Shown: piece after piece, positions 1 to 7,268 of the stretch
Layout: each line of letters starts with the position of its first letter
Numbering within the stretch: the stretch's first letter is position 1
Origin: Proteiniphilum sp.
GTDB taxonomy: Bacteria; Bacteroidota; Bacteroidia; Bacteroidales; Dysgonomonadaceae
Assembly: GCA_031255275.1 (NCBI GenBank)
Contig: JAIRSV010000168.1
Location: forward strand, 1 to 19,253
DNA: 19,253 nucleotides
Direction of reading: 5' to 3'
Notes under the pieces: model-generated
What the model was told of the DNA's origin: nothing
The model's database searches: none
Seen by the model: only the letters and a program-made list of their open reading frames with translations
Program-made: the position numbers and the translations under genes

Positions 1-40
1 TTCTCCACTCCGCTGACGCTGCGGTCGAAATGACGGCACC
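1..40. repeat. Possible REP-like repeat fragment at window edge
   Basis: The first 40 bases contain CCGC and GCGG arms around a short loop (about 11-25) followed by a GGTCGAAATGACGG-type tail. This resembles dispersed intergenic repeats found in many bacterial genomes. Only one copy is seen here, so repeat status is inferred from memory of similar sequences. Confidence 0.3.
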
Positions 41-62
41 CTATCATCACATAGCCACATTA

Positions 63-96
63 ACCAGCTCGGGCGCTCCCCGAGCTGGTGGTTTTT
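63..96 (+). terminator. Terminator-like palindrome followed by T5
   Basis: A perfect 11-bp stem (ACCAGCTCGGG at 63-73, CCCGAGCTGGT at 79-89) encloses a 5-nt loop and is followed by GG and five Ts (92-96). It could end a gene upstream of the window. Alternatively it is a member of the local repeat family, because 18 bases of it (72-89) recur exactly at 262-279. Confidence 0.55.
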
Positions 97-114
97 GGTG
101 TAGTGTATTGGTTA

Positions 115-150
115 TGTAAATCATGTGAATCACGTAAATCAAAAGAATCA
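115..150 (+). repeat. Four imperfect 9-bp tandem repeats
   Basis: Four consecutive 9-bp units read TGTAAATCA, TGTGAATCA, CGTAAATCA and AAAGAATCA. The shared core is AATCA at the end of each unit. There is no gene around them. Function is unknown. Confidence 0.6.
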
Positions 151-167
151 CGGTTCAGACAATTAGC

Positions 168-227
168 AAAGAAATCGCTTAATAAAGAAATCGCTTAATA
201 AAGAAATCGCTTAATAAAGAAATCGCT
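168..227 (+). repeat. 16-bp tandem repeat, 3.75 copies
   Basis: The unit AAAGAAATCGCTTAAT begins at 168, 184, 200 and 216 and is identical in the first three copies. The fourth stops after AAAGAAATCGCT and runs into a GC-rich palindrome. Perfect identity suggests recent expansion or slippage. It is non-coding by context. Confidence 0.9.
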
Positions 228-231
228 CGTC

Positions 232-251
232 GGGGCGGGTGCTCCCGCCCC
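232..251. repeat. GC-rich perfect palindrome
   Basis: GGGGCGGG (232-239) and CCCGCCCC (244-251) form a perfect 8-bp stem with a TGCT loop. It lies between the 16-bp array and the second copy of the 18-base element GGCGCTCCCCGAGCTGGT (262-279; first copy 72-89). No T-tract follows, so I do not call it a terminator. Confidence 0.7.
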
Positions 252-281
252 TTGCCGCTCCGGCGCTCCCCGAGCTGGTTG

Positions 282-530
282 TTTTGGAGTCTCGCACGGT
301 GCGAGAAGAAAAAGCAGTGTGTTGTTGGAGTCTCGCACGGTGCGAGAAAGAAAAAGCAGTGTGTTGTTGGAGTCTCGCACGGTGCGAGAAAGAAAATGCT
401 GTGTGTTGTTGGTTAAACCACGGGGCCGAGATGAAAAACCGTGTTGTGTTTGGGTAAACCAACGGGCCGGTAAGAAAACGAGTTGGGTTTTGGTGTAGAC
501 CACCGTTCCATTAAGAAAAAGCAGTGTTTT
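282..530 (+). repeat. Six-unit repeat array, ~41-bp period, with palindromic heads
   Basis: Three units carry the same 17-bp palindromic head TCTCGCACGGTGCGAGA (290-306, 331-347, 373-389), each followed by a tail close to AGAAAAAGCAGTGTGTTGTTGG. Three further units (starting near 410, 451 and 491) keep the spacing and recognisable tails but have different heads of the type TAAACCA/TAGACCA followed by CGGGGCC, ACGGGCC or CCGTTCC. So the tail is fairly constant while the head changes. Open frames across the array on both strands are low-complexity products of the repeat and are not annotated as genes. There is no CRISPR-like alternation of a constant repeat with unique spacers. Confidence 0.8.
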
Positions 531-803
531 CTCTACTTCTTAATTCTTACTTCTTTCCCCGCCGGCGTACATGGGAGGGGATATAATCCACCGAATGAAC
601 AGCTAATATCCTCAGTATCGCTTTTTTGAATTTCGGCAATCAAAACCGCCGTTTAAGAATGAGACCCGTCACAACCTGTACGGATCTGCTGTTACTTTGC
701 ACTCTCGAAAACGCGAAAACGGATGACGCCGATTAACACCGGTATTGAAATCATCCGTTGGCGCGAACTTTTATGAAAACTGGTAATAATAATTTTTGAT
801 TAT
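531..803 (+). promoter_or_regulatory. Upstream region of the efflux operon, with a candidate promoter and hairpin
   Basis: No gene is visible. TTACTTTG at 692-699 is an imperfect match to the Bacteroidetes -7 box TAnnTTTG, and I see no good TTG partner upstream. Further down, AACGGATGA (718-726) and TCATCCGTT (751-759) form a perfect 9-bp inverted repeat with a 24-nt loop, which would be a hairpin in the transcript leader. No Shine-Dalgarno-like sequence precedes the ATG at 804, as is usual in this phylum. No regulator gene is adjacent. Confidence 0.35.
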
Positions 804-2249
804 ATGAAAGTTGCAAAAAAGAATATCATCCTGACCGCGATGTGCGGATTACTGGGACTCTCTGTCGCGAAGGCGCAGGAAAACCGTCCCGAAATCCTGC
901 GCGCAGATCTGGAAACAGCCATCCGGATAGCGCTGAGTGAAAACCCTTCGGTGAAGGTCGCCGATATGGAGATCAGGAAAAGGGAACATGCCCGAAAGGG
1001 CGCTTATGGCGCACTGTTCCCCCAGATTGATGTGATCGGGCAGTATCAGCGCACGCTGAAGCGCCAGACGATGTATATGGACGCGGAGATGACGGGCAGT
1101 CCCGTCGACCTCTCGAAGTTCACGCCCGAGGAGCTGAAGGTGATGGAAGTCCTCGGCAAAATAATGCCCTCTGCCGACGCCGGCAAAGGCATCCGGATGG
1201 GAAGACGGAATCTGTGGAACGGAACCGTAAATGTCAATCTTCCGCTGGTCGTCCCCTCGCTCTGGAAGAATATCCGGATGAGCAGGGTCGACCTCGAAAT
1301 GGCGATGGAACAGTCTCGTTCGTCGAAAATCGACCTGACGCATCAGGTGAAAAAGGCCTTTTACAGCGTCCTGCTGGCAAAGGACAGTTATGACCTCTTC
1401 CGGGAGACTTATACGACTGACTCGCTGAATCTGGTGAATATCCGGAACAAGTTTACGCAGGGCGTCGCAGCCGAATATGACGTCATCACGGCCGACGTCC
1501 GCCTCAAAAGCATCATCCCCAACATCCTGCAGTCCGAAAGTATGGTGAAGATCGCCGAACTTCAGCTCAAAATGCTCATGGGGATCGACTCCGATACGCC
1601 GGTGGAAATCGCCGGATCGCTTTCCGATTACGAAGCCGGCATGTTTGAAACCATCGTCCCCGGCGACGACGCGCTGTGGGCTAACAGTGACCTGAAGCAG
1701 TTTGACCTGCAAACGCTGCAGGCGGAAAATGCACACAAAATCAGCAAACTCCGCAATCTGCCCTCGCTCACCTCCTCCTTCAGCTACTCACTCATAAGCC
1801 AGAATAACCACTTCAGGATAGGACACTATCGCTGGGATCCCTATTCGGTGGCGGGTGTGACGCTCTCCGTCCCCATCTTCAGCGGAGGACAGCGCTATCA
1901 CGACATCAAACAGTCGGGCATCCGGCTCCTCCAGCTGCAGGAGCAGCGCCGCGACCTGATGCGGAATCTGCAGCTCTCCGTAAGGAACAGCACGGAGCTT
2001 ATCAACAAAAGCATCGAACAGGTTGTAGCTGCTGCGTCGTCGGTGCAACAGGCGAAGAAGGGATACGAAATCACGCAGAAGCGCTATGAGACCGGTGCGG
2101 GTACCATCGTAGACCTCAACACGGCGGCGCTCTCCGTGACCGGCAGCGAACTGCAGTACCGTAACGCTATCTATGACTACCTGGCCGCCAAAGCTGATCT
2201 GGAGAAAACGCTCGGGTATGATGTCGACACAGTAAACAGAGTTCAATAA
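804..2249 (+). CDS. TolC-like outer-membrane efflux channel (OEP family)
   Basis: This is the outer-membrane duct of a tripartite RND efflux pump. It joins the adaptor and permease encoded just downstream and exports substrate across the outer membrane. The 481-residue product starts with a Sec signal peptide (hydrophobic core about 8-20, likely cleavage after AKA at residue 24). The body has the two-repeat OEP layout: long helical segments rich in Gln, Glu and Lys, one around residues 30-65 and 165-260, the other around 295-470. It includes a VPIFSGGQRYHDIK-type strand-to-helix turn and a C-terminal AKADLEKTLGYD helix, both typical of TolC family proteins. Length fits the family. It lies 18 bp before the adaptor gene and is first in the operon, a common order in Bacteroidota. 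Substrate cannot be read from sequence. Confidence 0.93.
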   Translation: MKVAKKNIILTAMCGLLGLSVAKAQENRPEILRADLETAIRIALSENPSVKVADMEIRKREHARKGAYGALFPQIDVIGQYQRTLKRQTMYMDAEMTGSPVDLSKFTPEELKVMEVLGKIMPSADAGKGIRMGRRNLWNGTVNVNLPLVVPSLWKNIRMSRVDLEMAMEQSRSSKIDLTHQVKKAFYSVLLAKDSYDLFRETYTTDSLNLVNIRNKFTQGVAAEYDVITADVRLKSIIPNILQSESMVKIAELQLKMLMGIDSDTPVEIAGSLSDYEAGMFETIVPGDDALWANSDLKQFDLQTLQAENAHKISKLRNLPSLTSSFSYSLISQNNHFRIGHYRWDPYSVAGVTLSVPIFSGGQRYHDIKQSGIRLLQLQEQRRDLMRNLQLSVRNSTELINKSIEQVVAAASSVQQAKKGYEITQKRYETGAGTIVDLNTAALSVTGSELQYRNAIYDYLAAKADLEKTLGYDVDTVNRVQ

Positions 2250-2267
2250 AATAAACAGGAATAAATT

Positions 2268-3281
2268 ATGAAACGAAAAAACTTTCTGCATTTTATACCG
2301 CTGGCCGCCCTCCTCACGCTACCGGCGTGCGGCGACAAATCGGGCGAACGGCAAACGGAGAATATAAAGAGAAACGTAACGGTGGAGGTGGTGCAGCTGA
2401 TGCCCGTGGAGCAGCAAACTTCCTTCACGGCCACCGTGGAGGCGAAAACCGTCAACAACATCGTCCCCGCCACGGGCGGACGTATCCGGGCTATTCACGC
2501 AGACGTAGGCAGTCGCGTCGCCCGGGGGCAGACGCTGGTGACGATGGACGCTTCCGGCTATTCGCAGCAGGAGACGCAGCTGGCTACCCTCAGGCGCGAC
2601 TACGAGCGCTGCCGCGAACTTTATGACGTGGGCGGCGTGTCGCGACAGCAGCTGGAGCAGCTGAAGACGCAGCTCGACGTGGCCGAAACGGCACTGAGTA
2701 CCGTCAAAGAAAATACGGGACTGGTGAGTCCCATCAGCGGCGTGGTGACTGCCCGCAACTATGATCCGGGGGACGTGGTGGCTAACATGCCGATCCTGAC
2801 GGTGGAGAAGATGAATCCCGTGAAGGTTATCATCCACGTCTCGGAATCATACTACGGCAAAGTCTTCGAGGGTATGTCTGCCGACGTCGCCGCCGACGCG
2901 CTGGCGGGTGAAGTCTTCGAGGGAAAAGTTTCACTGATCCACCCCACGCTGAATCCCTCTTCGCGCACCTTTCCCGTGGAGATCGAGGTGGCTAATGCCG
3001 ATCAGCGTCTCCGTCCCGGGATGTTTTCGCGCGTCACGCTCAGCTTCGGATCCCGCGAACGTCCGCTCGTCACCGATCTGGCCGTCTTGAAGCAGAGCGG
3101 ATCCAACGACCGTTACGTCTTCCTCGAAAGGGACGGCAGGGCCGTCTATACGAAGGTGGAACCGGGGATACGAATCGGTGACAGGTATGAAATCGTCTCG
3201 GGACTGAGTGCCGGTGACCGCGTCATTGTCCGCGGGAATACCGGACTGATTGACGGTGCCGAAATCAACGTGACACAGTAA
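2268..3281 (+). CDS. RND efflux periplasmic adaptor (membrane fusion protein), lipoprotein
   Basis: This membrane-fusion protein links the inner-membrane RND permease to the TolC-like channel. The 337-residue product begins with a lipoprotein signal: hydrophobic residues 9-18 and a lipobox LPAC with Cys21 as the likely lipidated residue. The two halves of a lipoyl/biotinyl-like domain are at about 57-95 (VPATGGRIRAIHADVGSRVARGQ) and 151-180 (SPISGVVTARNYDPGDVV). They flank a short alpha-hairpin (about 98-148) that would contact the channel. A beta-barrel region (about 180-260) and a membrane-proximal domain (about 265-335, ending in VSGLSAGDRVIVRG) complete the HlyD/AcrA architecture. It is 18 bp after the channel gene and 19 bp before the permease gene, so co-transcription is nearly certain. 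Confidence 0.95.
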   Translation: MKRKNFLHFIPLAALLTLPACGDKSGERQTENIKRNVTVEVVQLMPVEQQTSFTATVEAKTVNNIVPATGGRIRAIHADVGSRVARGQTLVTMDASGYSQQETQLATLRRDYERCRELYDVGGVSRQQLEQLKTQLDVAETALSTVKENTGLVSPISGVVTARNYDPGDVVANMPILTVEKMNPVKVIIHVSESYYGKVFEGMSADVAADALAGEVFEGKVSLIHPTLNPSSRTFPVEIEVANADQRLRPGMFSRVTLSFGSRERPLVTDLAVLKQSGSNDRYVFLERDGRAVYTKVEPGIRIGDRYEIVSGLSAGDRVIVRGNTGLIDGAEINVTQ

Positions 3282-3300
3282 AATAAAACGGAACAGACGT

Positions 3301-6300
3301 ATGAAAATATATGAAACCGCGGTCAGGAATCCCGTCGGGACTTCGCTGATCTTTATCGGAATCGTGCTTATCGGGATCATGTTCTACCGGCAGCTGCCCG
3401 TAGACCTTCTGCCCGAAATCGACGTGAACATGGTGTCGGTGATGACTACTTATCCCGGCGCCGGCGCGGAGGATGTGGAGACGAACGTCACCCGTCCTCT
3501 GGAAGATATACTGAATTCTACGGAGAATATCAAGCAGGTGACCTCTACCTCGAAGGATGGAATATCGGTCGTCATGCTCGAATTCAACTGGGGCTCGGAC
3601 ATGATGAATATCATGAACGACGTCAGAGACAAGCTTGACCTGATCTCCAGTTCGCTCCCCGACGGGACGGGTGATCCGCTCATCCTCAAGTTCAGCACCG
3701 ACATGGTGCCGGTGATCGTCCTCTCGGCCACGGCCACCGAAAGTGCCAATGCGCTCTACAAGATCCTCGACGATCAGATAGCCACTCCGCTCAACAGGAT
3801 TCCCGGCGTGGGAACCGTCTCCGTCTCGGGGGCGCCGCAGCGGGAGGTGCAGGTGAACGTCATCCCCGAAAAGCTGGAGGCGTATGACATTCCCCTCGAA
3901 CAGATCGCCCGGAAGATTGCTGCGGAGAACGTCAACGTGCCTGCAGGAAACATCAACACCGGGTCGCAGACCTATATGCTGCGCCTTCAGGGTGAGATTG
4001 ACGAGAGTCGCGAGCTGAACGACATGGTTATCGGCGTCAACCGTGGCCAGCCCGTCTATCTGCGGGACGTGGCCGTGGTGTGTGACACCGTACAGTCAAA
4101 CGTCATGGAGAGTTACACCAACGGACAGCGCAGCGCCTCCATCATGATTCAGAAGCAGACGGGCGCTAACACGGTGGCCATTGCCGGCGCGGTGAAGCAG
4201 CAGCTTCCCGAACTCCGGAAGAACCTCCCGCCCGACATTCAGCTCGTGACGGTGATCGACACGTCGGACAACGTGAAGGTCTCCATCCACAGCCTGCTCG
4301 AAACCATCATACTCGCCCTCATCATCGTCGGGCTTGTCGTGCTGCTCTTCCTCGGGCGCTGGCGGGGGACGATCATCATCATGGTCGCCATCCCCATCTC
4401 GCTCATCGGCTCGTTTATCTACCTCTACGTCACGGGCAACACCATCAACATCATCTCCCTCTCGGCCCTCTCCATCTGTATCGGCATGGTGGTCGACGAC
4501 GCCATTGTGGTGCTCGAGAACATCACCTCGCACATCGAACGCGGAAGCCGTCCCCGGCAGGCAGCCATCTACGGGACGGAGGAGGTATCACTTTCCGTCA
4601 TCGCCTCCACGCTCACCATCGTCGCCGCCTTTCTGCCCATGACGCTGGTCAGCGGACTCGCCGGCGTGATGTTCAAACAGCTCGGCTGGATGGTCACCAT
4701 CATCATCACCCTCTCGATGGCCATCGCCCTGACGCTGACACCGATGATGAGCGCAAGGATGCTGCGGTCGACAAAGGAGTCGAAGACAAGCCGGTTCGAC
4801 CACTGGTATAACCGCCACATCCTCCCGCTGCTCGACCGTCTCGACGCCGCCTACGCCCGTCTGGTGAACGGTGCGGTGAAGCGGCGCGGCCTGACGCTCG
4901 GCGTCATCATCATCATATTCATCCTCGGCGCCGCGGTATCGGCCCTGACGCTCAAGACCGAGTTCATGCCAAGTTCGGACAACAACACCCTCTCGATGAC
5001 GGTGGAACTGCCCACCGGGACGCGCATGGAGCTGGCCTGCGCCACAGGACAGCAGATCAACAGGCTGATAGCGGAGAAGTATCCCGAGATAGAGATCAAC
5101 TCGTTCACCGTGGGGCAGGCCGACGAAGACAACATCTTCGCCTCCATCCAGGAGAACGGGCCGCACATCATGAGCTTCAACATCCGCACGAAGGAGGCGC
5201 GCTTCCGGAAGAAGTCCGTCAACGACATTGCCGACGAGTTGCGCAGCGACCTGGCCGCCATCCCCGCAATCAGCAAGTTCGCCGTGAAGGCCGGCGGATC
5301 CTCCGGTTCGGTAGGCGGCGGCAGCACGATGGATGTGGAGATTTACGGACATGACTTTGCCGAGACCGACCGTCTGGCCGCAGCGGTGAAGACGCAGCTC
5401 GAAAGCATCCGGGGACTGCGTGACGTCACCGTCTCACGCAAAGACTACCGCATGGAATACCGCATCGCGTTTGACCGCGAGAAGCTCTCGCTCAACGGTC
5501 TGAGTATGGGTGAGGCAGCCGGCGCCGTCCGCAACCGGATAAACGGCATGGTGACGACGAACTTCCGCGAAGAGGGCGAAGAGTATGACATCCGCGTACG
5601 TTATGACGAAGGTGCCCGTCAGTCCGTCGAAGACGTCGAAAACATACTGATATACAATCCCGCCGGTGTCGGCGTGCGCGTGCGTGACTTCGGGAAGGTG
5701 ACCGAAAACGCTTCGCTGCCCGAAATCAGCCGTAAAGACCGGCAGCGTACCGTCACCGTCAGCGGCTCCCTCCACAACCGCGCCCTGAGCGACGTGGCGG
5801 CTGACGTGAGCAGCGTCATCTCCTCGCTCGACATCCCGACCGGCGTACAGATCGAAATCGGCGGCTCGCTCGAAGACCAGCAGGAAGCATTCTCTGAACT
5901 GAAGATGCTCATCCTCATCGTCATCCTCCTGGTCTACATCGTCATGGCCTCGCAGTTCGAGTCACTCACATATCCCTTCATCATCCTCCTCTCCATACCG
6001 TTCGCCTTCATCGGCTCACTGCTCTTTCTGGCAGTCACCGGCGAGCCGCTCGGCATTATGGGACTCATCGGACTCGTCATGCTCGTAGGCATGGTCGTGA
6101 AAAACGGGATTGTGCTCGTCGACTATATCAACCTCAACCGCGAACGCGGCATGTCCATCATCACAGCCGTGGTACACGGCGGAAAGTCAAGACTGCGTCC
6201 CGTGCTGATGACCACCCTCACCTCCATACTCGGCATGATACCCCTGGCCACAGGCACCGGACAGGGATCCGAAATGTGGCAGTCGCTCGGCATCGCCATC

Positions 6301-6462
6301 ATCGGCGGGATGACGTTCTCCACGATCGTCACCCTCATCCTCATCCCCATCCTCTACGCCATATTCGGAGGAAACGGCGTGAAGCGTCAGCGTCAAAACC
6401 ACTTCAGACGCCTCTCGCCACACAGTCAAACCCTCACCCTCACCAAACAGACAGAAGTATGA
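3301..6462 (+). CDS. RND efflux permease (AcrB/HAE-1-like)
   Basis: This inner-membrane proton-driven pump takes substrate from the periplasm or membrane and passes it to the channel. The 1053-residue length matches AcrB-type RND proteins. It has one N-terminal helix (about 12-32), a large periplasmic loop starting LPVDLLPEIDVN, a first helix bundle (about 330-480), a helix at about 530-555, a second periplasmic loop, and a C-terminal bundle (about 865-1030). The proton-relay acidic pair is present in GMVVDDAIVVLEN (Asp399-Asp400), and the matching lysine is in the C-terminal repeat GMVVKNGIVLVDY (Lys934). Both correspond to the essential AcrB residues, so the pump looks functional. It is closer to drug/hydrophobe pumps than to heavy-metal CusA types, but specificity is not readable. 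The stop codon overlaps the next start (ATGA). Confidence 0.96.
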   Translation: MKIYETAVRNPVGTSLIFIGIVLIGIMFYRQLPVDLLPEIDVNMVSVMTTYPGAGAEDVETNVTRPLEDILNSTENIKQVTSTSKDGISVVMLEFNWGSDMMNIMNDVRDKLDLISSSLPDGTGDPLILKFSTDMVPVIVLSATATESANALYKILDDQIATPLNRIPGVGTVSVSGAPQREVQVNVIPEKLEAYDIPLEQIARKIAAENVNVPAGNINTGSQTYMLRLQGEIDESRELNDMVIGVNRGQPVYLRDVAVVCDTVQSNVMESYTNGQRSASIMIQKQTGANTVAIAGAVKQQLPELRKNLPPDIQLVTVIDTSDNVKVSIHSLLETIILALIIVGLVVLLFLGRWRGTIIIMVAIPISLIGSFIYLYVTGNTINIISLSALSICIGMVVDDAIVVLENITSHIERGSRPRQAAIYGTEEVSLSVIASTLTIVAAFLPMTLVSGLAGVMFKQLGWMVTIIITLSMAIALTLTPMMSARMLRSTKESKTSRFDHWYNRHILPLLDRLDAAYARLVNGAVKRRGLTLGVIIIIFILGAAVSALTLKTEFMPSSDNNTLSMTVELPTGTRMELACATGQQINRLIAEKYPEIEINSFTVGQADEDNIFASIQENGPHIMSFNIRTKEARFRKKSVNDIADELRSDLAAIPAISKFAVKAGGSSGSVGGGSTMDVEIYGHDFAETDRLAAAVKTQLESIRGLRDVTVSRKDYRMEYRIAFDREKLSLNGLSMGEAAGAVRNRINGMVTTNFREEGEEYDIRVRYDEGARQSVEDVENILIYNPAGVGVRVRDFGKVTENASLPEISRKDRQRTVTVSGSLHNRALSDVAADVSSVISSLDIPTGVQIEIGGSLEDQQEAFSELKMLILIVILLVYIVMASQFESLTYPFIILLSIPFAFIGSLLFLAVTGEPLGIMGLIGLVMLVGMVVKNGIVLVDYINLNRERGMSIITAVVHGGKSRLRPVLMTTLTSILGMIPLATGTGQGSEMWQSLGIAIIGGMTFSTIVTLILIPILYAIFGGNGVKRQRQNHFRRLSPHSQTLTLTKQTEV

Positions 6463-6752
6463 AAGCAGTTTTAATCCTATTCGACCAGGCCCACTACAGC
6501 CAGATAGAGAGAGATCTCTCAAAGCTCAACATCCGCGGATTCTCCGCCTGGAAAGAGGTCTACGGTCGCGGCAGCCGCACGGGCGAACCGCATTACGGCA
6601 GTCACGCCTGGCCATCGGTCAACAACGCCATCATCACCGTCATAGAAGACAGCAAAGCGCCACAGCTGCTCAGGTACCTCAAGGAACTTGACACCGAATA
6701 TGGCAATCTGGGTCTTCGCGCCTTCGTGCTGAACGTGGAAGGCATGGTGTGA
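6459..6752 (+). CDS. PG0541-family transporter-associated PII-like protein
   Basis: This 97-residue cytoplasmic protein starts at the ATG overlapping the permease stop (ATGA). That start is chosen because it gives the family-typical MKAVLILFDQ opening; upstream in-frame codons lie inside the permease gene. The N-terminal strand-helix is followed by the signature GRGSRTGEPHYGSHAWPSVN (residues 36-55), a strand (NNAIITVIED), a helix (about 66-81) and a final strand (LRAFVLNVE). The family occurs next to RND pump genes in Bacteroidales and resembles PII-type ferredoxin-like folds, so a regulatory or sensing role on the pump is plausible but inferred. Translational coupling argues for matched stoichiometry. 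The family name is from memory of PG0541-type proteins, not from a search. Confidence 0.8.
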   Translation: MKAVLILFDQAHYSQIERDLSKLNIRGFSAWKEVYGRGSRTGEPHYGSHAWPSVNNAIITVIEDSKAPQLLRYLKELDTEYGNLGLRAFVLNVEGMV

Positions 6753-6777
6753 TGTAACAGTCAATAAAAACAGCGTA

Positions 6778-6811
6778 AAAGAGGATGTGTCCGTTTCGGC
6801 ACATCCTCTTT
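6778..6811 (+). terminator. Intrinsic terminator of the efflux operon
   Basis: AAGAGGATGTG (6779-6789) pairs perfectly with CACATCCTCTT (6800-6810), extended by A6778-T6811. The apical CCG-TTT-CGG adds three pairs above a single bulged T. The stem is preceded by As and followed by a T-rich tail (TTTATTTATG). It starts about 25 nt after the last operon stop codon. Confidence 0.9.
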
Positions 6812-6919
6812 ATTTATGTCAGCACCCCTGATCTTCCCGAATCCGCCCCACACACATATTCGCAGGAGCGCGGCAGCAGGCCCGTAACCGTCCAACAGAA
6901 AAATACTATATTTATGGTA

Positions 6920-6950
6920 TTGCCATACCGGACATTCCCCCCTATCTTTG
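6920..6950 (+). promoter_or_regulatory. Bacteroidetes-type promoter for the sulfhydrylase leader
   Basis: TATCTTTG at 6943-6950 is an exact match to the -7 consensus TAnnTTTG. TTG at 6920-6922 is a suitable -33 element with a 20-bp gap. Transcription would begin near 6957, giving a leader of about 310 nt before the sulfhydrylase start. This is the best promoter match in the window. Confidence 0.75.
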
Positions 6951-6979
6951 TACCGTCAAACAAGGCAAAAAAAAGAATA

Positions 6980-7069
6980 ATGACAACAACTCACAATCCA
7001 TCCAACACCCCCCCGAGCAGGACCGGCATCAACCCGTTCCGCCACCCGGCAAAACGAATGTGCTGCTGA
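6980..7069 (+). CDS. 29-residue leader peptide ending Met-Cys-Cys
   Basis: A short open frame begins at ATG 6980, about 23 nt after the predicted transcription start, and ends at TGA 7067-7069. The peptide is polar, basic and proline-rich, begins MTTTHNPSN and ends PFRHPAKRMCC. Its last three sense codons are ATG TGC TGC (7058-7066). It precedes a gene for homocysteine/cysteine synthesis, so ribosome stalling on the Cys (or Met) codons would report the end product. The same frame is open further upstream, but those codons precede the promoter and would not be transcribed from it. The function as an attenuator leader is inferred from position and codons. I do not recognise a named family. Confidence 0.65.
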   Translation: MTTTHNPSNTPPSRTGINPFRHPAKRMCC

Positions 7070-7077
7070 CAGCACAT
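7058..7077 (+). promoter_or_regulatory. Hairpin overlapping the Met-Cys-Cys-stop codons of the leader peptide
   Basis: ATGTGCTG (7058-7065) pairs perfectly with CAGCACAT (7070-7077) around the loop CTGA. The left arm is the Met-Cys-Cys coding sequence, and the loop holds most of the stop codon. A ribosome paused on a Cys codon would cover both arms, so hairpin formation would depend on leader translation. There is no T-tract, so it is not an intrinsic terminator by itself. Confidence 0.6.
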
Positions 7078-7268
7078 CACACACACAGTCATACCCCCGC
7101 ACAATTCAGGCCATCCGTATTATCCCGTCCGGAAACAGGCACCGAGACAGTCACCGCCATTCCGAAGCACCGAAATACGGCATATCATCAAAAGAGCAGA
7201 CCGAAGGATATGCGCCGATAACAAACCCCTGCTCACACAACCGTAAATTCATATAAAACAGAATCATA
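7078..7268 (+). promoter_or_regulatory. C-rich, G-poor untranslated leader before the sulfhydrylase gene
   Basis: No gene and no intrinsic terminator is visible here. By my hand count positions 7071-7260 contain 63 C and 31 G, and 7071-7130 contain 25 C and 7 G. Such composition is typical of Rho-loading (rut) regions. Possible long-range pairing exists: CCGTATT (7115-7121) with AATACGG (7174-7180), and CATATC (7181-7186) with GATATG (7207-7212). Rho-dependent attenuation controlled by leader translation is the simplest model, but it is inference. Confidence 0.4.

Noticed and set aside
195..503. Open frames of 72-102 codons on both strands over the upstream repeats
   Set aside because: They are periodic products of the ~41-bp DNA repeat (recurring SRTVRDSNNT or LARCEKEKAVCCW), overlap each other on both strands, and have no promoter or recognised domain.
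282..530. CRISPR array
   Set aside because: Units are contiguous with a period of about 41 bp and no unique spacers; the conserved part is a tail, and no cas gene is nearby.
849..1736. 295-codon minus-strand frame
   Set aside because: It is antisense to the TolC-like gene with no start context or known domain; long antisense frames arise from the GC-biased codon use.
4588..5352. 254-codon minus-strand frame
   Set aside because: It lies wholly inside the RND permease gene, whose protein is unambiguous; the antisense product is His/Asp/Gly-rich shadow sequence.
6785..6979. Upstream in-frame extension of the leader peptide, making a 94-codon protein
   Set aside because: It would start inside the operon terminator and run through the promoter; only the part from ATG 6980 is downstream of the predicted transcription start.
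6957..7268. SAM or other known riboswitch before the sulfhydrylase gene
   Set aside because: I looked for the multi-helix layout and conserved loops of SAM-type aptamers and did not see them; the leader is better explained by the short peptide and hairpin, though a covariance search would be decisive.
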